In this document: positions 34,168 to 42,991 of the stretch, one piece after another
Position numbering within the stretch: position 1 is the first letter of the stretch
Layout: each line of letters opens with the position of its first letter
Assembly: GCA_963730305.1 (NCBI GenBank)
Contig: CAVSRB010000006.1
Coordinates: forward strand, 124,001-188,000
DNA length: 64,000 bases
Source of the DNA: CAMYMQ01 sp963730305
GTDB taxonomy: Bacteria; Pseudomonadota; Alphaproteobacteria; Bin65
Reading direction: 5' to 3'
Made by a program: the position numbers and the translations under genes
The notes under the pieces: model-generated
The model's database searches: none
Told to the model about the DNA's origin: nothing
Seen by the model: the letters and a program-made list of their open reading frames with translations, nothing else

Positions 34168-36285
34168 TCATTCCGCTCGCGCCCCCATCCGGCCGTTGCG
34201 CTCGAGGTGAAGATAGCCGAAGGCGTCGACCCGCAGGTCGAACGTCGGCGGCAGCACCGTCGAGGTCTGGTCTTCGCCGACCACCGCGCCGCCGTCGATG
34301 GTCGCGCCGGGGAGCAGGTCGGTGCGGCGATAGATGCGCGTGTCCAGCGCCTCGCCGCTGGCGGTGTCGACCGTGCGGCGGGTCGCGACCGGCGACGCGG
34401 CGGCGCCGGGACTCGGGGCTTCGCCCGCAGTCTCCGACGACGTGGCCGGGCCCGCCGCGCGCACCGACCAGGCGACGACCTCGATCGCCAGCCCGGGGAT
34501 CGCCGGGCCGAACTGCGCCCGATAGGCCTGCTCGTAGCGTCGCTGGACGTCGGCCGCCCAGTCGGCGCCCGCCGGGCCGTCCGGCAACTCGACCATGATC
34601 TCGTGGCTCTGGCCGACGTAGCGCATGAAGCCGAAGCGCTCGACCGTCTCGGGATCGGCGCCGCTCGCCCGGCGCACGAAGGCGCCGGCCTCGTCGGTCA
34701 TGCCGGACAGCAGCGTATCGATCGCGCCCGCGTCGATGCCGGGCAGACGCTGGTACAGGCTGCGCGCGACCTCGTAGGCGACCGGGGCGCGCAGGAAGCC
34801 GATCGCCGAGCCGACCCCGGCGCCTTCGGGGATGATGACGTGGTCGATGCCCAGCTTGACCGCCAGCCGGCCGGCGTGGAGCGGGGCGCAGCCGCCGAAG
34901 GCGATCATCGTGCGCGCCTCGGGGCTCTTGCCGTGCTCGATCGCGTGCTCGCGCGTCGCGTTGGCCATGTTCTCGTCGACCATCTCCAGGATCGCGACCG
35001 CCGCAGCCTCGGTGTCCAGGCCGAGCGGCTGGCCGACGTCATGCTCGATGGCGTCCTCGGCCGCCTGGCCGGTCAGCGGCACCGCCCCGCCGGCGAAGCC
35101 CTCCGGGTCGATCCGGCCGACCACCAGGTTGGCGTCGGTCACGGTCGCGCCGGTGCCGCCGCGGCCGTAGCAGGCGGGGCCGGGGTCCGACCCGGCGCTG
35201 CGCGGGCCGACCGCGACCATGCCCAGCGCGTTGATCGAGCACAGCGAGCCACCGCCGGCGCCGATCTCGACCATCTCGACCACGGGGATGCGCAGGGGCA
35301 GGCCGCTGCCGCGCTTGAACCGGTAGGCGCGGTCGACCTCGAACTCGCGCGCGGTCTGGGGCCGGCCCTGGTCGATCAGGCAGATCTTGGCGGTGGTGCC
35401 GCCCATGTCGAAGGACAGCGCCGCGTCGACGCCGCATTGGCGGGCGACGTGGCTGGAGAAGATCGCGCCGCCGGCCGGACCCGATTCGATCAGGCGGACG
35501 GGGAAGCGGATCGCGGTGTCGACGTCGGCGAGGCCGCCATTCGACAGCATCACCATCAGCGCACCGCCGAAGCCGGCGCCGGCGAGCTTGTCTTCGAGGC
35601 TGCGCAGGTAGGTCGCCACCACCGGCTGGACGTAGGCGTTGGCGACCGTGGTCGAGAAGCGCTGGTATTCGCGCATCTCGGGGGAAACCTCGCTCGACAG
35701 GCTGATGCTGAGGCTCGGCTTGTGGGCGAGCAGCAGGTCGCGGAGGCGCTCTTCGTGCGTCGGGTTGGCGTAGGCGTGGAGCAGGCCGACCGCGACGCTC
35801 TCGATGCCGTCGCGGTCGATCGCCGCCAGGGCGGGGGCCAGGGTCGCCTCGTCGAGCGGCAGCAACACGGCGCCAGCGACGTCGAGCCGCTCGGCCACGG
35901 TGAAGCGGCGGGCGCGGCGGACCAGCGGGGCCGGCTTGACGATGCCGAGGTCGTATTGATCGAAGCGGCTCTCGGTGCCCATTTCGAGCACGTCGCGAAA
36001 ACCCTCGGTGGTGATGAACAGCATCTCGGCGCCGCGCCGCTCGATCAGCGCGTTGGTCGCCAGCGTGGTGCCGTGGATGATGACGTCGACGTCGCCGAAG
36101 CCGATGCCGGCGTCGGCGCAGGTCGTGCCGACGGCGTCGAGCACCGCACGTTCCGGCGCGTCGTGGGTGGTCAGGGTCTTGGCGGTGAACATCGCGCCGT
36201 CGGCGCTTTCCAGCGCGACGTCGGTGAAGGTGCCGCCGATGTCGACGCCCAGCCGCCAGCGCGGTGTGGCCGTGATTGCCGTCAT
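34168..36285 (-). CDS. hyuA: Hydantoinase A/oxoprolinase family protein (pair 3)
   Basis: This is a 705-residue HyuA-type subunit. It shows GVDIGGTFTDVAL at residues 13-25, IHGTTLATNALIERRG, ESGPAGGAIFSS and DMGGTTAKICLID. ATG at 36285 is followed at once by the fold. It lies 48 bases downstream of the GntR regulator gene, with a GTATAC site in the gap, so it is a likely direct target. The C-terminal third contains an Ala/Pro/Ser-rich stretch (TSSETAGEAPSPGAAASP) before the last beta domain, unlike the other copies. Confidence 0.9.
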   Translation of the reverse strand: MTAITATPRWRLGVDIGGTFTDVALESADGAMFTAKTLTTHDAPERAVLDAVGTTCADAGIGFGDVDVIIHGTTLATNALIERRGAEMLFITTEGFRDVLEMGTESRFDQYDLGIVKPAPLVRRARRFTVAERLDVAGAVLLPLDEATLAPALAAIDRDGIESVAVGLLHAYANPTHEERLRDLLLAHKPSLSISLSSEVSPEMREYQRFSTTVANAYVQPVVATYLRSLEDKLAGAGFGGALMVMLSNGGLADVDTAIRFPVRLIESGPAGGAIFSSHVARQCGVDAALSFDMGGTTAKICLIDQGRPQTAREFEVDRAYRFKRGSGLPLRIPVVEMVEIGAGGGSLCSINALGMVAVGPRSAGSDPGPACYGRGGTGATVTDANLVVGRIDPEGFAGGAVPLTGQAAEDAIEHDVGQPLGLDTEAAAVAILEMVDENMANATREHAIEHGKSPEARTMIAFGGCAPLHAGRLAVKLGIDHVIIPEGAGVGSAIGFLRAPVAYEVARSLYQRLPGIDAGAIDTLLSGMTDEAGAFVRRASGADPETVERFGFMRYVGQSHEIMVELPDGPAGADWAADVQRRYEQAYRAQFGPAIPGLAIEVVAWSVRAAGPATSSETAGEAPSPGAAASPVATRRTVDTASGEALDTRIYRRTDLLPGATIDGGAVVGEDQTSTVLPPTFDLRVDAFGYLHLERNGRMGARAE

Positions 36286-36302
36286 GCCGCCCGATTAGCA
36301 AA

Positions 36303-36315
36303 TGTGTATACGAAG
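36303..36315. promoter_or_regulatory. GTATAC-centred candidate GntR operator before hyuA (pair 3)
   Basis: TGTGTATACGAAG contains the same TGTATAC core as the perfect palindrome at 37012 in front of the regulator gene. It lies 18 bases before the hyuA ATG. Confidence 0.45.
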
Positions 36316-36333
36316 AGTCTATAGCGCATACAA

Positions 36334-37008
36334 TTATGCGTTCGCCGCCTCCGCCGCGGCCGAGGCGCGGAAGCTGGCGCGGGCGCGGTAGAGCAGTTCG
36401 GACACCGCCGCTGCCGCCCGGTCGGCGTCGCGGTCCTTGATGCCGGCGTAGGCGGCGTTGTGGAAATCGACCGTGGTCGCCCGGTTTTCCGCGGGCCCCA
36501 GGGTCATCTGCATGACCCGGCGGATCTGGTCGTTGAACAGCGAGGCGCACCAGGCCAGCCGCGAGTTGGGGCAGGTCGCGAACAGGACCTCTCGATAGCG
36601 CAGGTTGGCGTCGATGAAGGCCTGGGGTTCAGGCGAGTGCGCTTCAGCCGCCTCGTCGTCGATGGTCCGGCGCAGGGCGACGACCTGGTCGTGGCTGGCG
36701 TGGCGCGCGGCGTGGCGCGCGATCGGCGGCTCGAGCAGCAGGCGCATCTCGTAGATGTCGTCGATATGGGCCGGGGTCAGGTCCGGCGCGGCGTAGCCGC
36801 GGCCCAGCGCGACCAGCAGACCGTCGCTCAGGAGCTGGGACAACGCCTCGCGCACCGGCGTGCGGGAGACGCCCAGCGCCTCGGCGATGCCCTGCTCGGA
36901 CAGGCGCTGGCCGGGCGATATCCGGCCGTGGGCGATGTCGCTGCGCAGCCGGTCGTAGACGGCGGCGCGGCGGTTGCCGGGTTCAGCGGCGAGATCGAGA
37001 GTATCCAT
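36334..37008 (-). CDS. GntR-family transcriptional regulator (FadR/FCD subgroup)
   Basis: This 224-residue regulator has an N-terminal winged helix-turn-helix (about 14-80, with GQRLSEQGIAEALGVSRTPVREAL) and a C-terminal FCD ligand domain whose metal-type His/Asp residues are carried by helices containing IYEMRLLLEPPIARHAARHA and VDFHNAAYAGI. ATG at 37008 is preferred to TTG 37023 because a perfect palindrome lies between them. It is divergent from the ubiD-like gene and upstream of hyuA pair 3; GTATAC sites flank it on both sides, suggesting autoregulation and control of both directions. FCD regulators usually respond to organic acids. Confidence 0.9.
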   Translation of the reverse strand: MDTLDLAAEPGNRRAAVYDRLRSDIAHGRISPGQRLSEQGIAEALGVSRTPVREALSQLLSDGLLVALGRGYAAPDLTPAHIDDIYEMRLLLEPPIARHAARHASHDQVVALRRTIDDEAAEAHSPEPQAFIDANLRYREVLFATCPNSRLAWCASLFNDQIRRVMQMTLGPAENRATTVDFHNAAYAGIKDRDADRAAAAVSELLYRARASFRASAAAEAANA

Positions 37009-37011
37009 GAA

Positions 37012-37025
37012 TTTTGTATACAAAA
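37012..37025. promoter_or_regulatory. Perfect palindromic GntR operator TTTTGTATACAAAA
   Basis: This 14-bp perfect palindrome lies four bases upstream of the gntR ATG and 54 bases before the divergent ubiD-like start. The TTGTATACAA core is typical of operators of FCD-type GntR repressors, and the surrounding AT-rich stretch would also hold the promoter. Confidence 0.65.
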
Positions 37026-37078
37026 ATATTTTAGAGTATGCAATGTAGGCGGATCACCGGAACGAAGGGGTTTGAGCT

Positions 37079-38389
37079 ATGCGGACCTATCTCGACCAGT
37101 TGCGCGCAGCGGGCGACCTCGACGTGGTCAGCCGCGAAGTCGATCCGCGCTTCGAGCTGGCGGCGGTGACGACGCAGTATCAGAAGACCCGCGACGGCGC
37201 GCTCCTGTTCGAGAACGTCCGCGGCGCGTCGATGCCGGTGGTGACCAACGTGTTCGGCAGCCGGCGCCGGCTCTGCGCCATGGTCGGCGCCGACGACCTC
37301 GCCTTCTGTCCGGCCTGGCAGAGGCTGACCGACGGCGTGAGCGGCCGGGGCGAGACGGTCGAGACCACGCCGCCGCCGCGTCGGGCGGTGCGTCTGGGGG
37401 AGCTGCCGCACCTCACTTATTTCGAGAAGGACGCCGGTCCCTACATCACGGCCGGCATCTTCCTGGCGCGCGACCCGGAGACGGGGGTGCCCAACCTCTC
37501 CTTCCACCGGGCGATGCACGTCAGCGACGACGAGCTGCGGGTCCGGCTCGGCAGCAGCCACGACCTGCGCCGCTACTACGACGCCGCCGAGGCGAAGGGC
37601 GAGCCGCTCGAGGTCGCGATCCTGATCGGCGCGCCGCCGTCGATCTTCCTCGCCGCCTGCGCCTCGCTGCCGCCCGACGCCGACGAGATGGCCGTCGCCG
37701 CGGCGATCGAGGGCGGGCCGATCGCGGTCGCGCCCTGCGAGACGATCGACCTGTCCGTGCCGGCCGAGACCGAGATCGTCATCGAGGGCCGGATCCTGCC
37801 CGGCGAGCTGCGGCCCGAGGGGCCGTTCGGCGAGTTCATGGGCATCTACGTGCCCGAGGGACCGAACCACGTCTTCGAGGTGACCCGCGTCTCGGTCCGC
37901 GAGGGCGCGGTCTATCACGGCCTGGTCTGCGGCTCGCTCGAGGACCTGATCCCGCTGGAGACGGCGATCGCTGCGAAGCTCTACCGCCACCTCACCGCCG
38001 TCTCGAAGGGCATCCTCGACGTCAGCTGCAAGCCCTACCTGATGAACACGGTGGTCAAGATCGACAAGCAGTACGAGGGCCACGCCAAGCACGTGCTGCT
38101 CGCCGCCTTCGGCGCCCACATGGACTATTCCAAGACCTGCATGGTGGTCGACGACGACGTCGACATCCACGACCTCAACGACGTCTGGTGGGCCTTCGTC
38201 ACCCGCGGCCGGGCCGACACCCGCAGCCTGGTCATCCCCGACGTGCCCGGCTTCTACCGCGACCCGCACAAGGACCATTGGGGCCGGCTCGGCATCGACG
38301 CGACCAAGCCCTGGGGCCGCGAGGCGGAGTTCGAGCGCAAGCGGATTCCGGGCATCGAAGAGATAGATATTTCTGATTATCTGAAATGA
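37079..38389 (+). CDS. UbiD-family decarboxylase
   Basis: This is a 436-residue member of the UbiD family, prenylated-FMN-dependent (de)carboxylases of aromatic, heteroaromatic and alpha,beta-unsaturated acids. The catalytic block EGRILPGELRPEGPFGEFMG carries the conserved Glu pair, and SFHRAMHV with downstream Arg residues fits the cofactor site. It is shorter than E. coli UbiD (497), like the catabolic branch. ATG at 37079 follows AAGGGG. It overlaps the DUF1445 gene (ATGA) and is divergent from the GntR gene. UbiX or another prenyltransferase is not in the window. A pyrrole-, furan- or pyridine-carboxylate substrate would fit the context. Confidence 0.85.
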   Translation: MRTYLDQLRAAGDLDVVSREVDPRFELAAVTTQYQKTRDGALLFENVRGASMPVVTNVFGSRRRLCAMVGADDLAFCPAWQRLTDGVSGRGETVETTPPPRRAVRLGELPHLTYFEKDAGPYITAGIFLARDPETGVPNLSFHRAMHVSDDELRVRLGSSHDLRRYYDAAEAKGEPLEVAILIGAPPSIFLAACASLPPDADEMAVAAAIEGGPIAVAPCETIDLSVPAETEIVIEGRILPGELRPEGPFGEFMGIYVPEGPNHVFEVTRVSVREGAVYHGLVCGSLEDLIPLETAIAAKLYRHLTAVSKGILDVSCKPYLMNTVVKIDKQYEGHAKHVLLAAFGAHMDYSKTCMVVDDDVDIHDLNDVWWAFVTRGRADTRSLVIPDVPGFYRDPHKDHWGRLGIDATKPWGREAEFERKRIPGIEEIDISDYLK

Positions 38390-39183
38390 CGGAAATAACG
38401 GTCGATCGCGCCGATCCGCTCGCGCTGCGCCACGCGATCCGGGCGGGCGATTGGACCGGGCCGACCGCCGGGCTCGCGCCCGGCTACCTCCAGTGCAACC
38501 TCGTCGTCCTGCCCGAAGCCCACGCCGAGGGTTTCGCGGCCTACTGCCGGGCCAACCCGGCGGTGTGCCCGGTCGTCGCCGTGTCCGAACCGGGCGACCC
38601 GCGCCTGCCGCGGCTGGGCGACGACCTCGACCTGCGCACCGACCTGCCCAGCTATACCGTGTTCCGCGACGGCGCGTCGGCGGGGCAGGCCGGGGACGTC
38701 ACGGACCTGTGGCGCGACGACCTGGTCGCCTTCGCCTTCGGGTGCTCCTTCTCCTTCGAGGACGCGCTGCGCGCCGAGGGCGTGGCGCTGCGCTACCTCG
38801 ACCGGGGCGACCGCGAGGCGATCTACCTGACCAATGTCGAAACCGATCCGGTCGGCGGCTTCGCCGCGCCGCTGATCGTGTCGATGCGGCCGTTGCGGCC
38901 GGCCGACGCGGTCAGGGCAATCACCGCGACCGCCCGCTACCCGGAGGTCCACGGCGCGCCGGTGCATATCGGCAAGCCGGAGATGATCGGCGTCGACCTG
39001 GACAAGCCCTACGACACGATCGGGCGCACCCGCGTGCTCGACGACGAACTGCCGGTGTTCTGGGCCTGTGGAGTCACGCCGCAGCTTGCGATCGCCAATG
39101 CGAGGCCCGACTTCGCGATCACCCATACCTCGGCGCACATGCTGATCACCGACCTGCGCCTCGCCGAGATGCGCACGGGGTAG
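38386..39183 (+). CDS. DUF1445 (YcsI/D-glutamate cyclase-like) family protein
   Basis: This 265-residue protein belongs to the DUF1445/YcsI family, annotated as putative hydro-lyase and forming the domain of mitochondrial D-glutamate cyclase. Family blocks are QCNLVVLPEAHAEGF, FCxxNP-like YCRANPAVCPVV, FGCSFSFEDAL and HIGKPEMIGV. Its ATG overlaps the ubiD-like stop. In Bacillus, ycsI lies in the kip/5-oxoprolinase operon, so its presence near HyuA/HyuB pairs repeats a known association. A role in forming or hydrating a lactam-type intermediate is inference. Confidence 0.8.
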   Translation: MTEITVDRADPLALRHAIRAGDWTGPTAGLAPGYLQCNLVVLPEAHAEGFAAYCRANPAVCPVVAVSEPGDPRLPRLGDDLDLRTDLPSYTVFRDGASAGQAGDVTDLWRDDLVAFAFGCSFSFEDALRAEGVALRYLDRGDREAIYLTNVETDPVGGFAAPLIVSMRPLRPADAVRAITATARYPEVHGAPVHIGKPEMIGVDLDKPYDTIGRTRVLDDELPVFWACGVTPQLAIANARPDFAITHTSAHMLITDLRLAEMRTG

Positions 39184-39250
39184 CGCCGGGCGGCTTCGCG
39201 TCTGCTATATCCGCAGGCGGTCCGATCGGAGCGAGAGAGAAACGAAAGCG

Positions 39251-40454
39251 GTGGCAAACAACGACAAGGTCATCATCGTCGGCGGCGGGCCGGTCGGGCT
39301 GACGCTCGCCTGGCGGCTGGCGCTGGCGGGCGTGCCGGTCGCCCTGTTCGAGGCCGAGGCCGCGGTGCCCGGACCAGCTCCGCGCTTCGACCTTCCACCC
39401 GCCGACCCTCGACATGCTCGCCCCCGACGGCGTCACCGACGTGCTGATCGCCAACGGCCGGATCACGCCGACCTGGCAGGTCCGCTGGCACGAGACCGGC
39501 GAACGCGCCGAGTTCGACCTCGACGCCATCGCCGACGATACGGACCATCCCTACCGGCTGCAGTGCCACCAGGCGGTGTTGTGCCGGGAGCTCGCCCGGC
39601 GGATCGCCGCGATCGACCCGGGCATCGTCCGGTTCGGCGCCGAGGTCGTCGCGGTGACCCAGGACGCCGACGGCGTGCAGGTCGAGGTGCGCGGGCCGGG
39701 CGACGAGACCGAGACCGTCGCCGGGCGCTGGCTGGTCGGCTGCGACGGCGCGCGCAGCATCGTCCGCGACGCGATGGGCGTGTCCTTCGAGGGCGCGACC
39801 TATCCCGAGCTGACCATTCTCGCGACCACCCATTTCCCGTTCGAGGCCGCGCTCGAGGGCCTGTCCGGCGTCAACTACATCTGGAAGGGGGCGGGCACCT
39901 ATTCGCTGCTCCGCCTGCCCGAGCTGTGGCGCTGCAGCTTCCACCCCCGCGCCGACGAGACGCCCGAGCAGGCGCTGGAAGACGCCTCGATCCGCGCCAA
40001 GGTCGAGGAGGTCGTGCCCGGCGCCGACCCGGTCGACATCCCCGACAAGCGCATCTACCGGGTCCACTGCCGGATCGCCGGCGCCTATCGCCACGGCCGG
40101 ATGCTGCTGGCCGGCGACGCCGCCCACTTGAACAGCCCCAAGGGCGGCATGGGCATGAACGGCGGCATCCATGACGCCTTCGCGCTCGCCGAGGCGCTGG
40201 TGGCGATCCACCGTGGCGACGGCGACGACCGTCTGCTCGACCGCTATCAGCGTCGGCGGCTGCCGATCGCCCGCGACGACATCCTTGGCCAGGCGGACGC
40301 CAACCGCGCGCGCATGGCCGAAACCGATCCCGAGGCCCGCCGGGCCGCGCTGCGCAATCTGCAGGCGATCGCCGGCGACCCGGACCGTTGCCGCGCCTTC
40401 CTGCTGCGCTCGTCGATGATCGATGGCCTGCGGCGGGCGGCGGCGATCGACTAA
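39251..40454 (+). pseudogene. FAD-dependent aromatic monooxygenase (MhpA/UbiH type), frameshifted
   Basis: This class A flavoprotein monooxygenase is about 400 residues if corrected. The FAD dinucleotide fold VIIVGGGPVGLTLAWRL begins at residue 7; after an extra G near 39371 the frame continues as DQLRASTFHPPTLDML. The GD motif RMLLAGDAAHLNSPKGG comes near residue 285. Such enzymes hydroxylate phenols or hydroxypyridines; NicC, which makes 2,5-dihydroxypyridine, belongs to the same superfamily. GTG at 39251 follows GAGAGAGAA. It converges on the racemase-family gene at 40451. The single extra base suggests error or very recent loss. Confidence 0.82.
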
Positions 40455-41239
40455 CCGCCGGTCCGGTCCGCCAGTCGTTCGCCCCACCCCTCGGCAGCGA
40501 TCCAGGGATCGAGGCTCGCCCGATCCGGTGTGCCGCTATCGAGCGCGACCACTGTCCGCCACGCCAGCGCCAGCATGCAGGACAGCACCGGCGGGGCGTC
40601 CGTCCGAGCGGCGCGGGCGATCGGGCCAAGGGTCGGCATGCCGGTGCCGAGCATGACGATCGCATCGGCCGCCTGTCCCGCCAGCTCGTGCAGGGCGGCG
40701 TCGGCGCTGGCCGCCGACAGCGAATAGATCGGGTGGAAGTCCGAGCCGCCGTCGAACACGCCGGCGACGGCGTCGACCGCGAAGCCGCGTTCGCGCCAGT
40801 AGGCGACGCTGGCCTCGGTCAGACCGGTGGGGTAGGGCGACACCAGAGCGATGCGGCGCGCGCCGAGCGCCTGCAACGCCTCGGTCACGGCCCGCGCCGC
40901 GGTGACGAAGGAGCGGCCGCGGGCCGCCTCGATGCGCTCGATCAGCGCGTCCTCGCCCGCCGCCCCGACCAGATAGGACGCTCCCGTGCAGGCGAAGGCG
41001 TAGGCGCCGACCGGCGCGTTGGCGAAGCGGTCGAGGGTGTCGTCGATGCTGTCGAGATAGTCGGCCAGCCGCGCCTCGATCGTCGCGGCCGGGCTGGTCA
41101 GCCGCGCGTTGATCCAGCCGACACCGGGCGGCGCCAGGATGGCGAGCTCGGGCTCGACCGTCGTGTTGGCCTGGGGTGTCAGCACCCCGATCAGGCCGCG
41201 CGGTGCGTATTCGAGAGATTTCGCGGTCGGGTCGTTCAT
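40451..41239 (-). CDS. Asp/Glu racemase-superfamily protein (maleate isomerase/arylmalonate decarboxylase-like), one catalytic Cys
   Basis: This is a 262-residue member of the same superfamily as the maleate-isomerase-like protein at 25611. TPQANTTVEPE near residue 21 and Cys84 in FACTGASY match the first active-site half. At the place of the second cysteine the sequence reads MLGTGMPT, so that Cys is absent. Two-base isomerisation as in maleate isomerase is thus unlikely. Arylmalonate decarboxylase also has one Cys, but in the second position. A decarboxylase, hydrolase or new activity is possible. ATG at 41239 is weakly preceded by an AAAAGG. It overlaps the monooxygenase stop tail to tail. 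Confidence 0.8.
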   Translation of the reverse strand: MNDPTAKSLEYAPRGLIGVLTPQANTTVEPELAILAPPGVGWINARLTSPAATIEARLADYLDSIDDTLDRFANAPVGAYAFACTGASYLVGAAGEDALIERIEAARGRSFVTAARAVTEALQALGARRIALVSPYPTGLTEASVAYWRERGFAVDAVAGVFDGGSDFHPIYSLSAASADAALHELAGQAADAIVMLGTGMPTLGPIARAARTDAPPVLSCMLALAWRTVVALDSGTPDRASLDPWIAAEGWGERLADRTGG

Positions 41240-41392
41240 TAGCCTTTTCGGGCGTGGGAAACCGGTGGCGGCCCCGCCGGGTTAACCGATTTTAAAGCAC
41301 TGCGCCGCAACTTTGTCGGGCACGGACGCACCGCCGCACAACGGCGTGCGCGGATCGGGTCGAGCACAATCGGCGGGGACCTCACGGGGACC

Positions 41393-42443
41393 ATGGGGGA
41401 ATTGCTCAAAGAGGCGCTGCAGGTCCTGCTGCAGCCATTGGTCATCCTGCTGCATCCGCGCGGGCCATTGAGCGTCTACTACTGGGCGGGCGCCCTGGTC
41501 TTCCTCGCGATCTTCTTCTTCGCCTGGTGCGGCCGCCGCTACCGGCGGCGCGGGCTGCGCGGCTTTCTCGCCTACGCCTTCCCCAAGCACATCTTCGGCC
41601 ACCCGTCGGCGAAGGTCGACTATCGCTTCTTCCTCGCCAATGCGCTGGTCGGACCGCTGATCTTCAGCGTCGCCATCGCGGCGAGCGAGTTCTGGCGCGG
41701 CCTGACCCTCGAAGGCCTGCACGCCCTGTTCGGCGCCGGCGCGAGCGCGCCCGCCACGGTCTGGCCGGTGGTCGCGCTGACCACCGTCGTGATCTTCCTG
41801 GCGCTCGAATTCGGCTACTGGTTCGCCCACATCCTGCTTCACCACGTCCCGGTCTTGTGGGAGATCCACAAGGTCCACCATTCGGCGGAGGTGATGACCC
41901 CGGCGACCGCGGCCCGGGTCCACCCGCTGGAGGACGTGCTGATCTCCAACATCATCGCGGTCACGGTCGGCATCGCCTATGGCCTGCTGGTCCATACCTT
42001 CGGCGCGGGCGCGCAGGAATTCGCCCTGTGGCAGGTCAACGTCCTGTTCCTGGTGTTCTATTTCACCACCTACCACCTGCGGCACTCGCACGTGTGGATG
42101 ACCGTGCCGGGGCCGCTCGCCCGCCTGATCCACAGCCCGGCGCACCACCAGATCCACCACAGCACCGACCCGCGCCACATGAACAAGAAATCTCGGCTTC
42201 TCCCTGTCGCTGTGGGACTGGGCCTTCGGCACCCTGTGGGTACCGGGCAAGGACGAGAAGGTCCGCTTCGGCATCGGCGCCGAGAGCCGCGAATTCAACA
42301 GCGTGTGGCGGCTGTTCTGGCTGCCGCTGGCGAATATCGGGCGGATGGCGTGGCGGCGGATGCGGCGACCCCTCACCCGGCCGCTGCGCGGCCACCCTCT
42401 CCCCGAAGGAGAGGGTGCCTCGGCTTTGTCGTCGGGTCGTTGA
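41393..42443 (+). pseudogene. Fatty acid hydroxylase/sterol desaturase family membrane protein, frameshifted
   Basis: This integral-membrane di-iron oxygenase of the fatty acid hydroxylase superfamily is about 349 residues if corrected. Three or four membrane segments precede the His boxes HILLH, HKVHH and HHQIHHS, which bind iron. After HMNKK near 42188 the frame is lost through an extra A; in the corrected frame NLGFSLSLWDWAFGTLWVP continues the family pattern. The C-terminus then runs into a palindromic repeat, so the native end is uncertain. It shows no clear link to the catabolic genes and may act on membrane lipids or carotenoids. Confidence 0.8.
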
Positions 42444-42463
42444 CCCTCTCCCTGGGGAGAGGG
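42394..42463. repeat. Palindromic intergenic repeat with two strong hairpins
   Basis: There are two perfect 9-bp stems: ACCCTCTCC/GGAGAGGGT (42394-42416, loop 5) and CCCTCTCCC/GGGAGAGGG (42444-42463, loop 2). With the flanking CCCCTCACCCGG, they resemble a dispersed palindromic repeat common in high-GC proteobacteria. It lies between two convergent genes and could also end transcription from both sides. Confidence 0.65.
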
Positions 42464-42483
42464 AGGGGGCCCTTCGGCGGTTC

Positions 42484-42870
42484 CTACGACCCAGCCGCCA
42501 GCCGCACCTCGCCCATATCGTTCCATACCTTCTGGTCGACGATCTTGCCGTCGCGCAGTTCGAAGCGGTCGATGAAGCGGATGCCGTCGAAGCGGCTGCC
42601 GTCGAGCCAGACGCCGTGGAGCGTGCCGAAGCAATAGACGACGGATCCGTCCGGCCCCGCGATCTCGTCGAAATGGTCGTAGGTCTTGCCGACGCTCCGG
42701 TAGCGCTCCTTCGACCAGGCGATCAGTTCGTCGAGCGTGTGCAGCACGGCCGGCCCGGGGAACACCATCTGGAAGCCCTCGCCGAGCATGCCCTTGGCGC
42801 GGTCGAGGTCGCGCGCCTCCATGGCGTCGAGGTAGCTGCGGACGACTTGTGTGCCCCATTGCTCGGACAT
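42484..42870 (-). CDS. SnoaL/NTF2-like small protein
   Basis: This 128-residue protein of the SnoaL-like (NTF2) fold shows RSYLDAMEARDLDRAKGMLGEGFQ at the start and DGIRFIDRFELRDGKI for the later strands. The fold houses isomerases, cyclases and dehydratases as well as non-enzymatic ligand binders, so the function is open. ATG at 42870 has GGGAGAAT six bases upstream. It is divergent from the aconitase-type operon at 42992 and could act on an intermediate of it. Confidence 0.8.
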   Translation of the reverse strand: MSEQWGTQVVRSYLDAMEARDLDRAKGMLGEGFQMVFPGPAVLHTLDELIAWSKERYRSVGKTYDHFDEIAGPDGSVVYCFGTLHGVWLDGSRFDGIRFIDRFELRDGKIVDQKVWNDMGEVRLAAGS

Positions 42871-42991
42871 GGCGGTATTCTCCCGGTGCGGGCCAGCGGT
42901 TCTGGCCATTTGATCGGACGGTAACCAAGGTCTTATATCAGGGCCGTCGCATGTTTCATCAACCGTCATCCGCCGGAGGCCGCCAGCCGCC

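Noticed and set aside
36325..36340. CGCATA-CAAT-TATGCG palindrome as a terminator of gntR
   Set aside because: It overlaps the gntR stop codon, the stem is only 6 bp and no T-run follows; it may equally be part of the operator region.
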